A stretch of DNA of 64,000 nt from Thalassia testudinum (Eukaryota > Streptophyta > Magnoliopsida > Alismatales > Hydrocharitaceae): contig JAZHRO010000012.1 in assembly GCA_037157565.1 (NCBI GenBank), positions 62,177,501 through 62,241,500 of the forward strand. Reading direction: 5' to 3'. Positions 37,236 to 47,478 of the stretch are shown in pieces (within the stretch, counting starts at the first letter, position 1; the number at the start of each line of letters is the position of its first letter). The position numbers were made by a program, and so were the translations under genes. The notes beneath the pieces are model-generated. The model saw only the letters and a list, made by a program, of their open reading frames with translations, ran no database searches and had not been told where the DNA came from.

Positions 37236-39016
37236 AATATGTGATATCAAAGCTGTGGTTGATGAATCGCATATTGAGGACAACCTGATTATCCCCGATC
37301 AACCACCAGAAGATCAAAACCCGCAAATAGAGGATTCTGAACCTGATCTAGATACACCCATAACTCCTACCCTTATTCCTAACACACAACCCAAACCACC
37401 CGCTGCTGCTGATAATCCCGTCCTGGAACTCAAGCCCCTTCCCGATCATCTGAAATACGTCTTTTTGGGTTCCCATCAGACGTTTCTTGTGATTATAAAC
37501 TCCGAACTCACACCTGACCAGGAATCCCATATGATTACTGTTCTCCAGCAACATCGTAGAGCCATTAGATGGACTCTCGATGATTTGATTGGTATCAACC
37601 CCTCTTATTACACCCACCATATCTATTCCAAAGAGGGCGCACGACCTTCACGAGAAATGCAGAGACGTTTGAACCCTAATCTATAGGAGGTCGTGAAAAA
37701 GGAGATCATTAAGTGGTTAGATGCAGGGATCATCTACCCGATCTCCGACAGTTGATGGGTGAGTCCAATCCAAGTTGTGCCTAAGAAGGCAGGACTCACC
37801 ACCATCATGACTGAAATCGGAGAGGTCATACTGACCCATATAGCTAACTCGTGGAGAGTCTGCGTTGATTACAGAAGACTCAATTCCTCCACGAAGAAGG
37901 ATCATTTCCCACTACCGTTTATTGATCAGATCCTCGAGAAACTAGCAGGAAATAGGTTCTTTTACTTTCTTGACAGGTACTCCAGTTATAACCAAGTGGA
38001 AATCCATCCAGAGGACCAAGAGAAGACCACGTTCACTTGCCCCTTCAGGACATATGCGTTCCGAAGGATGCCATTCGGTCTCTGCAATGCACCTGCGACT
38101 TTTCAACGGTGCATGCTTGCCATATTCTCAGACATGGTAGGTGATTATCTGGAAGTCTTCATGGATGACTTTTTAGTATTTGGAGCATCATTTGACGATT
38201 GCCTCCAGCACTTGATCCAAATACTCAGGCGATGCATTGACGTGAATCTGGTTCTTTCCTGGGAAGAGAGCCACTTCATGGTACCTGAGGGAATCGTCCT
38301 GGGACATCCGATTTCGGACAAAGGCATCCAAGTCGATCAAGCCAAGGTTAACTTGATTTCCAAACTCCCTATGCCTAGCTCGATCAAGGACATCCGATCT
38401 TTTCTGGAGCACGTTGGTTTTTACCGTCGATTTATCCCTGATTTTTCGAAAATCGCACGCCCCCTGACCACTCTTCTCTCCAAGAATGTACCTTTCAAAA
38501 TCTCCAAGGAATGCACTCAAGCATTTGAAATCCTTCGTGACTGAGTTACCCAAGCCCCGATCCTACAGTCCCCTGAATGGTCTCAACCCTTTGAGATCAT
38601 GTGCAATGCATCTGACTTCCTTGTAGGAGCAGTTTTGGGGCAGAAAATTGACGGGAAACTCGTGGTCATTTACTACACTAGCAAAACACTTGATGAGGCT
38701 CAGCGTAACTACAGGTTACTGAGAAAGAGCTGCTAGTCGTAGTATTTACCTTAGAAAAATTCAGATCTTACCTCCTGGGTTTCCATGTTATTATCTACTC
38801 GGATCACACAGTTGTGAGGCATCTCCTTGCAAAGAAGGATGAGAAACCTTGATTAATCTGATGGATCTTGCTGTTGCAAGAATTTGACCTCAAGATTCGT
38901 GACAAAGCGGGAAGATAAAACGTGGTAGCTGATCACTTATCCTGCCTTCCTTCTGAGATCATTGACCCTTCCTGACCCATTACGGAACATTTTCCTGATG
39001 AGCACCTTCTGACTAT
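37236..39016 (+). pseudogene. RT and RNase H of J
   Basis: After an acidic linker (37236-37500), RT starts with LPDHLKYVFLG and runs to about 38540: WRVCVDYRRLNSSTKKDHFP, FLDRYSSYNQ (first catalytic Asp), RMPFGLCNAPATFQRCM, EVFMDDFLVFG (YxDD-box Asp pair intact), IVLGHPISDKGI. RNase H follows with MCNASDFLVGAVLGQ, where the usual first catalytic Asp (CDASD) is Asn; then a frameshift near 38725, TEKELLVVVFTLEKF, YSDHTVVRHLL and [14 protein letters not shown]. Stops: 37684, 37755 and 38542 among others. It continues to integrase across LTR2 (ACTAT duplication). Confidence 0.88.
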
Positions 39017-42000
39017 TGATGAGAACCTCATCATGAACCCTAACTAGCACAATCTAACCTAGATATGCAAGAAAAAGCTCCTACATAGCTCAAAGAAAGG
39101 CTTAACTCAAGAATTCTGAGTTCAAGAAGAAAATAATTCATAAGGGGTAAAAAATGTAATTTCACCAGCACAATTTGCAAACAGGGTAATTAAGGGTCCA
39201 AACACAGGTCAAACAAACCTAATGAGAAAGAAAGTTGGATGATCTGATCTAACGAGGGTTGCAGCAACTTCAAGAAATTAAATGACATTTTGTAACCCTA
39301 AAACAAACCCACTTCAATTCATGAAGTTCGAGGTAGGGTAAAAAAAACAACTAAACCCTCTAAAATTCATAGAAAAATAATCTTTAGGGCTTAGAACCTT
39401 CAATTTGGACTTAGAAACCCATTTTGACCTACATTGAGAACCATGCCTAATTAATGATTTAATTTGAGTTTTTACATAAATTGGCTGGTCAAACATGGTC
39501 TAACCTAGAAACAAAATTCACCATTAAAATCCTTAGGTTCAAAATAGTCATGCATAAAAACTTGAGCCTAAGAAGGGACCTCCTTGACCGACTTTGCAAT
39601 TTGGTCCTCTTCATTTACTTTTTGACCCTTAACTTTCGAAACCCTTGCACTTTGGCCCCCAACTTTCTCGTCATTCTTTGCAGAACGGTCCCTCCTGCAA
39701 AACTCTACGCAACACCATGCTCCGACGACTTTGCGCAGAGCATGGCGCCGCGTAGGGAGAGAGGATCGTCCTGCAAAATGTACGTGGAGTTTCCGGCGAC
39801 GTCTTCTGTCGCAGGGACTTGACCATGCTGCCTGACGACCCCGACGCCTTCCGTGCAAACGCACGGAAGGTATGGGTCTCGTCTGCGACCACACTCCGGC
39901 GATGCGTGCACGTCGCCAGCATGCGCCTCCCTCTCCGCCTCCCCCTTTATAAGAACCAGCACCCCCTGCCGGTTCTGGTAAGCTTATCTTGGCGGAGATG
40001 CCCTCAAAATTTCCTCTCTTCCCTCTCCGGCAGGAAACCCACAAGCTCCGGCGGCCACTCCTCCTTCTCGTCGCTCTGCTGCCATACCAGCAGCAAAGTT
40101 TGCTTCGTCTCATCTTCCTGCGTCGCGCCGCACCAAGCGCACGCCTCCCTGCCCACTTCCTCGTCGTCGCTCTCTCCCTCTGGGTATTTCTTCTCTGGCG
40201 ACAGTTGATATGACTGCCCACCTCTTCGGCCCCCTTCGTCCCTACAAGTAGGTTATAATTACTCCCCTTCTTCCCCTCTTTCTTTTCCCTACATTATTTC
40301 ATTCAAACCGACCCTCGACTGTCCCTGACCACCATCACCTTCCCTGTCTCCGGCCACCCTCCGGCGAGTTGCCCCCGCCGATTCGCAGCTCCACACAACT
40401 GGCCAACCATCCCAGAAGCTCCGCCTCATCACACTGAACGCCCTCCGCCCCTCCACAGTCCCTCCACACTCACTCAACACGCCATCGAACACACCCATTT
40501 TTTCGGCCACAGGACGACCTAGGCACGCACGCCTAGGTTGCCCCGCGGCCTGCCGCATAGCTCAGCACCTTCGTCGTGCCACGGCGAAGGTTCCCCAGTG
40601 GTTTGGTTAAGCCGAGAGGCCCTTTTAGTACTTGACAGGTCTGCTACCCCAGCAGCCATTGTCGACGATTCGAGAAGCTCCCAAGCGAGCTCCAGGCTTC
40701 AGAGATTGTTACGAACGCGGCCTCAAAACGGTTTTTAAGACATCTGGGAAGTGGCCCAGACGTCTGGTAATTAATTTTTGCGGCGTACGGGGTTGCGATT
40801 GCGCGCATGCGCACGCAGACCTGCACCGTCGCTCTCTTCCCTCTTTTTCCCTCTCTCCTCCTGCAAGGCGCGGCGCCTCTCTCTCTCTCTCCCCGCGCTG
40901 CCTTAAAAGGCCCCTCACCCTCATCTCCTCCGTGTCCCTCTCCTTCTTCTTCCAGCTGGTGCGAGAGCAAGAGCGAGAGGCGGCAGCAGCGGCCGCGGCA
41001 AGTGTGCGGGAGGAGGTGTTGCGCGAGGGGGGAGACGCTCGACCGTGAGGGCTCGAGCTTGCCGGGGTAGCTAGAGCCGGCCGGCGGGGGAGCAGCGGGC
41101 GTGGAGTGTCGCGGAGGGGCTACAGCAGCTCGAGCAGCAGGCGAACGGGGCGCGGTCGTGCGTCGCGGGCGGAGGACGAGTTGAGCTCTGATTCTGGAAG
41201 TTTTTCCAGAATCAAACGTCTGGGATTCCAACCAGACGACGGTGAAGCCGTCTGGAGGACTGTCCAGACGTCTGGCAGGTACGATATTTCTACCTTCTTC
41301 CTTTTTCGTGTGTACGGCCATGCGGCCATCCGCCGCGCCTTCGTCTGCCACTCGTCGTACTGAGAACAGGTGTGGGTGCGTGCAGGTTCTGCTCGGGAGG
41401 GCGCGAGGGCTCGCCATCCCACGTGAATCGGACGTCTGGCCGCAGTGCCAGACGACGAGAAGAACTTCCAGACGTCCGGGGTAACCATCGGACGTCTGGG
41501 AACTAAGCCAGACGCCCCCGCAGGCTTCCGGACGTCTGAGGGACTACACAGAACGAAGGTACACTCTGGCCCACATTTTAAGACGTCTGGAAGAGGTTCC
41601 AGACGTCTGATTTTGGGCAGTTTCGTCATTTTCGACCTGTTTAGGGCCCGTTCGAAGTTCGCTTTCCGCGTTTCGAGTTGCGTTCTTTTCATAATAAAAT
41701 CCTCTACCTATTTACAGTAATTATATACCGTTCTGAGAAACTCCTTGAGTTTGATCCTTGTGTTAGGACCCCGTTCCATTGCAGTCTTGGGGATTGCGGA
41801 GGCGCGTGGGATTTCCGACCACGCCCCCAGTACTCCCGTTGTAGCTGGTAGAGTGGCTTTTAATTTACTTAATCAAATTTGTTACAATTGTGGAATAATT
41901 AATAGAGTCTAGGGCACTGCATGAACCCTAGGACTGAGAAACTAGATTGAATGATCGATCCTAGGGTATTGCATGAAACCTAGGACTGGAAACTAGATTG

Positions 42001-44599
42001 AATGATAGATCCTAGGGTACGGCATGAATCCTAGGACTGGAAAACTAGTGATATGTATGTAATATTGCAGTCTTCGAAAGGTGGAAAGGAAATAATAGCT
42101 GCCTGTAAATTGATTTAACCGCTGCCTGTTATAAAGAAATAATATGGTTGAGAACATGGGTCGTATGAACGTAAAAATGGAACGGTGAAACCTAAATGTG
42201 CTGAGTTAAAAGAGTTGGAACCCTACGAGGAATTAGGAGTAGAACTCCTGGAAAGAGAATGGATGGAAAGAAAGACGTGGAAGTGTGTTGTCTCTTGGGT
42301 ACGTGGTACCAAAGAGAGCACACATTACCTCTTAGTGTAGAGGGGAGCTTGCCACCCTCAAGTTGAGACCTGGGTGGGTTTGGCCACTGTACACCGACTT
42401 GCTGGCCCTCGCGTACGCAGTACCGAGGAGAGCTACTAATGTAGGGAGAGCACTAGCTACCCCACGGGTCCCGGGGTTCTGCTAGCCTCCTACACCGACT
42501 TGTTAGGCCCACTGGGCAAACCAGGGTAGTCAGGCGAGGGTGTGCGGACTGTGGAGGGGTTGGACCCCTGTTACTGAGAGGGCTCTGCCCTATACTTGTT
42601 CCGTGCTGTGCTTTGGGTGCACCCGTTAACGGAAACGACTGACCGCGTGCCAGTGCGGGGTAGCTACCCATGTGCTTATCGCGCGTGCCGTAGTCACCGT
42701 TACGTCTGTCAGCGACCTTGGGGTGGTTGACTGAGAGTAGGATCACCACGGGGGACTCTCCCGGCCAGGAGAGCACCACGTGTTACTTCTACTTTTCGGA
42801 AAAGACTGCAATCAAGATCGTTCTCACAAGGAACATTCGAGATCAAGTGAAGGATCTGAGAAATAGATAAATTATGAAATAATAAAAAGACGTAAATAAA
42901 GGAAGAAAGAAAATATAACAGCTACTGTACACTCTACTGCTTCTTTAGTTTTAGCTGCCACTCTACTCAGCGTTTCGCTGACGTGTTACACTCGTTACTT
43001 TTCAGGACCAGGTGTTGAGCAGCCAGGGTCAGCGGCTGCAGAGGACACTGGGCCGAGTAGGGTCCAGTAGAGTTACCACAGTTCTTTGTACCCCTTTTGT
43101 TCCACTATAGTGAGTAGTTCTTGTTACTCTCTGTACTTCTTTACTTGTAGCTTCATGTTATGTTATAATTGTTGTTCTACTGTTGTAGTGGTATATACTG
43201 TAGTGGTTCCTTTTCTTACTGCTGTATCTTGTTACTACTAGCTATATTCATGCTGAATGTGATTTATTTTATTGCTCTTTTGGTTACTTCCTCGTTGGAC
43301 GACTAGGTCTCGGGATTAGTCGAGTCGGTCCGGTTCTCGTGTCTCGTAGGGACTCAGGAATCGGGTCGTTATAGAGCTCCAGGCTTCCAGCTGTTGCGGG
43401 TTGGGGAGACTCCTGCGAAGGTAGCCAGCCAGCAAGCGAAGGGAATCGAGGCTGCAGCTGAGGAGATTGCGAGGAGGTCTTCCTGCGGGCGCGCGCGAGG
43501 AGAAGCAACCAGTTAGTCCCACATCGTAAGTTCACAAAGCGCCGCACTGGTTTAAATTGATTTTGTGCATACGGCTAATCGCCTTCGAATCCACTGGGGT
43601 GAGGTCCCTCGCCCATCACACCCGCCTCGTCCGCGGATTCACCTCGCGGACCTGGCGGGACCCGACCCGACACTACCGAGCACACCTCGCGCACCATAAC
43701 ACGCCGGTGCGCCTGGTCTCGGGTACGCAACCCAACCTGTTAACCCAACTCTGGGAGAGCTTCCTGTGAGCGATTTGCAGAAAGAGAGATACGTGCGGGT
43801 AGAGGGAAGGGTTAGGTTTTGCTGTACCTTGTGTGCAGGAACAGAGTGCGAAGGAGAAAGGCTAAGTACTTAGCCGCAGGAAGGAGAAGGAAGAAGCTCT
43901 GAAGAGAGGCTGAGCAGAGGAAAAGGCAAGGCAGAGAAGAAGCCGAAGAAGAGAGGCCGTGCAGAAGAAAAGAGAAGGAAGGAAAAAGAGAACTCAGAAG
44001 AAGAAGGCTCGCCAAAGAAGAAAGAAGAAGAAGAAGCAGCAAAGGAAGAAAGGAAGGAAAAGAAGAGAAGCACTGTAGCGGACCTGCAGTTAAGTCGTCT
44101 GACCACTGCATCAGACGACGGTTGAGCAGCGGCCAGAGGAGATAAAGCAGAGAAGAAGAAGAAGAAAAGAAGAAGACTCTGCAGCTGAAGAAAAGAGAAA
44201 GAAAAGAGAAGAAGGAAGAAGAGAAGACTCTGTAGCTGAAGAGTAGAAGAAGACGAGCAGCCAGGAAGAAAAGCGAAGAAAGAAGAGAAGAAGAAGATAG
44301 GAAGAGCAGAAGAAGAAAGAAGAGGGAAGAAGACAGGATTAGAGAGAAAGCACAAAGAGAAGAAGAGAAGAAGAAGAAGCCAAGACAAAAATCTCTCTCT
44401 CTCTCTTATTTTTGCAATCCAATAGAGAAACTTTGTACTTCTAGAATTCCAGTAGCTCCCTGAGTTTGACCTCGGGAAAACTATTTCCGAGTAAAAAAAA
44501 TCTTTTGTAATGACAACCGTAGCTGTCTTGTCTTATACTATAACGACTGTACTATAATAAACATAAAGACGCAAAAACAGGCAAGCGGTTGCCATTTCA
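39017..44599 (+). mobile_element. Solo LTR2 inside J, split by LTR A3; TSD ACTAT
   Basis: Perfect ACTAT on both sides (39012-39016, 44600-44604); J's RNase H-integrase linker reads through when it is removed, so this is an insertion and not J's own LTR. Starts TGATGAGAACCTCATCA and ends CCATTTCA; 2.9 kb without A3. It has a U3 hairpin with perfect 10-bp arms (CCTTCCGTGC, 39847-39870), TATA-like TTTATAAG (39946-39953), GA-rich tract 43840-44395, hairpin GTCGTCTGA...TCAGACGAC (44094-44119) and CTCCCTGAGTTTGACCTCGG at about 44455. Its closest relatives here are LTR B and LTR3, so it is Athila type. Confidence 0.9.
40707..43373 (+). mobile_element. Solo LTR A3 (family A), TSD GAGAT/GAGCT
   Basis: 2.67-kb copy inside LTR2. 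Starts TGTTACGAAC, ends GGGTCGTTATA (terminal CA mutated to TA). Flanks GAGAT (40702-40706) and GAGCT (43374-43378) differ at one base. TATA-like CCTTAAAAGG at 40901-40910; palindromes at 40738-40765, 41205-41280 and 41425-41610; hairpin TGATTCTGGAA/TTCCAGAATCA at 41189-41216; minisatellite at 41905-42045. The 14-base string GAGCTCCAGGCTTC occurs just left of the insertion (40688-40701) and immediately right of it (43374-43387), which is longer than a TSD and probably a local repeat in LTR2. Confidence 0.82.
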
Positions 44600-44604
44600 A
44601 CTAT

Positions 44605-45912
44605 CAATACAGGGCTCCCATGGTTTGCTGACATAGTAAACTACTTGGCATCACATCAGATCCCGTCTGATTGGCCGAGGGCCAAGAAGGACAAATTGCA
44701 TTCCGATGCCAAGTATTACCTTTGGAAAGACCCGTGTTTATTCCGCATTGGTGCAGATTAAATTATCCCACGATGTGTCACGAAAGCAGAAATCAAAGGC
44801 ATACTCTCTTTCTGCCATGACTAGGCATGCGGTGGACATTTTTTAGGACACAAAATTGCATCAAAACTCCTCCAGTGTGGCTTTTATTGGCCCACAATTT
44901 TCAAGGATGCATACAATCACTGTAAGGCATGTACCCGTTGCTAGACCTTGGGCAACATGAGCCATCGTGACATGATGCCCTTACAGCCGATTCCGGTATG
45001 CGAGATTTTCAACATTTGGGGAATTGATTTTATGGGATCCTTCCCTATCTCGGACGACTTCGAATACATTTTACTCACTGTTGACTATGTGTATAAATGG
45101 ATCAAAGCCATTCCAACCCGAACCAATGATCACAAAGTTGTTATCAAGTTTATTCACCAAAACATCTTCTCACGGTTCGGGATTCCACGTGCAATAATTT
45201 CTGAAGGAGGAACCCATCTGACAAACGCTCAGTTCTGGTCACTGATGACCAAATATGGGGTGTTGCATCGAATCTCTACTCCTTACCAGCCCCAAACTAA
45301 TGGTCTAGCTGAGCTATCAAACTAGGAGATTAAGAAAATCCTCCAGGTTACTGTTTGACCTAACAGGAAGGATTGGTCATCCCAGCTTCTGGAAGCTTTG
45401 TGGGCCTATAGGATCGCCCACAAGAACCAATTAGGTATGTCTCCTTTCTAACTGGTGTATGGGAAGGCGTGTCACCTCTCCGTCGAATTAGAGCATAAAG
45501 CCTATTAGGCAGTACAGAATTGCAACTTAGATCTTTCTAAGGCTGGAACCCATAGAAAGCTTCAGATAAGCAAAATTTATGAATTACACCACGACACATA
45601 TAAAAACTCGCGAATCTACAAAGAGCGAGCTAAAGCCTTTCACGACAAGCACATATCTAGAAAGATTTTTCATCCTGGTTAAAAGGTCTTACTCTTTGAT
45701 GCCCAACTCAAATTATTCCCAGGAAAGCTACGATCTAAATGGATTGGACCATACTTAGTCCAACGAATCTTTGGAAATGGAGCCGTTGAGATCAGTTCAC
45801 TCAGCCACGATTCCGAACCCTTCGTCGTGAATGACTAGAGACTCAAACCATTCATCGACATGACCAATACAGATTTGGCTGAGACATCCTTTATCCTCCA
45901 TTTTCCTTAAGC
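44605..45912 (+). pseudogene. Integrase of J (Athila type)
   Basis: Linker LPWFADIVNYLAS, then the zinc finger (GILSFCHD-ACGGHFLGH, FYWPTIFKDAYNH, CKACTRC) and the DDE core: GIDFMGSF (first Asp), IISEGGTHL where the second catalytic Asp (normally ISDGGTHF) is Glu, and GLAELSN (Glu). The C-terminal region holds RKDWSSQLLEALWAY, GKACHLSVELEHKAY and SKWIGPYLVQRIFGNGAVEI. Stops interrupt the frame near 44821, 44943, 45325, 45450 and others. The open piece is 44948-45325. Catalytically dead on two grounds. Confidence 0.88.
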
Positions 45913-47462
45913 TCATTGCACCCAGCCGATGGCGTAAAACTCAACGCTTAACGGGAGGCAACCCGTCATCTTTTGAGAAACCCGAAACCTTTCCTGACAT
46001 TTCTATGCTGAATTCATATTGCACTTTAGGGTTCATCCATTAGAACAACCGACTCCACCTCAGGTACCCATAACCGAGTCTAGAAATCGTTCGCAACAGT
46101 CTTCTCAACCCGTTCGCTCACCCAACACCTGTCCTAATAAATGAACTAAGCTAAATTCGAACCCACCTAATTTACAATGGGGACACTGCAAATAGTAGGC
46201 ATGGGAGGGTATGAAAGTGCAAAATGTATAAAAACCCATATCAAGAAAAGGTTTCAACAAAAAAAAAACTGAGAAGGGGGGAGAGAAAATTTTTGGGCTA
46301 TACAAAACACGAGGAAGAAAAAGAGCAAAATGCCTAAATGGAACATAAAATGAAAAAGAATAGTCATTAGTAAGAAATTAAGGGATTAACTGAAGTTCAA
46401 AACCACAACAAGAAAAAAGATAAAAATAAAAAAAAAGTGATAAGGAGACACAAAAGGAGATTAGTAGGAACGTTGATCTTAGGCCTTTTTGGCTAGACTC
46501 TTAGTACCCATTAAGATCTGGATAATCCCCAAGAGGTTGGGGAAAATGCGAAGCTTAAGTATTAAGCCTAAGGCTTAGGGAGTATTTGGCCTTGTTAAAT
46601 GACCTTCGATTTACGGGACTCGGCAACCTAAGCACCCCAATCCACACACAGTCTAGTTCAGTGTGCATAACGATCAAAATCACGCAAAAAGCATTTTAAT
46701 GTTCTGAAAAAGTTGCCTAGATTAGGAGCAGCCGATCAACACAAGTTGATTTAGACGAGTTCCCAGCGCGGAGAGGCAGGAAATTTCCCTCGAAGATGCG
46801 TAATAACATATCGTCTCCTCGGTGCTTGTCTCTTAGGATATTTACATATCCTACCGAGGGCATGTAAGCACTCTGTTGGTTCAGATACCATGAGTGGCAT
46901 TATCACGAAATGTCGATTGCCAGGGTCTGGATTCGGCCACGGAACACCATGGGCGAGATTATCACGAAATCTCGAAAACCAGGGTTTTGGGGGTTGCCAT
47001 GGGTGGTGCTATCACGAAGCATCGATTGCCAGGGATCTTTAAGGATTGATGATGGAGATGAGGAATCCAATACAAACCGTGTTGAGAAGCCAATCCGAAG
47101 CTAGAAATAAAAAGAAAAGAGAGAGAAAACTCTCCAAACAAATAAATCCTCTGTCTTTCTCTTACAAAAATGCACTACAAACTAAACCAAGGCTAAAATA
47201 TGTCTCAAGCACGGGTGCTTTAACTACGAAGTCCAATGAACCTTAGGGTAGTTCTTGCGGGCCTTAAAAACCTTCGCGGAGGACCGAGGCTAAAGCTGGT
47301 CAGGTTCGGATCTTGGTTGGTACTGGAGTACCTCTAGGCCTACAGTCGACATTCCAACCTAATCATAAGAGAAAGCAAAACCACTTATCATAAAATGTGA
47401 AAGAAATACATGGTCTAGAACAGACGTTAAAACCTTGAATTTTTGCTAAGGGACTAGCAAAA
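45913..47462 (+). other. Non-coding 3' region of J
   Basis: Contains ACGGGAGGCAACCCGT (45951-45966), a stem found after integrase in Athila elements; a segment ACAATGGGGACACTG (about 46173-46187) with CATGGGAGGGTATGAAAGTGC shortly after, which matches B-full near 10580-10620; AGGATATTTACATATCCT (about 46837-46854), a 7-bp-stem palindrome; and three units of ATTATCACGAAAT/GCTATCACGAAGC with CATGGG between about 46890 and 47035. No env-like frame. Confidence 0.65.
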
Positions 47463-47478
47463 GCTAGGCATGGGGATA
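47463..47478 (+). other. Polypurine tract of J
   Basis: GCTAGGCATGGGGATA immediately precedes LTR3. Same position and nearly the same sequence as in B-full and I. Confidence 0.75.

Noticed and set aside
39017..44599. LTR2 as the boundary between two separate tandem Athila elements sharing an LTR
   Set aside because: Perfect ACTAT duplications flank it, and the J RNase H-integrase linker reads through when it is removed, so it is a solo insertion.
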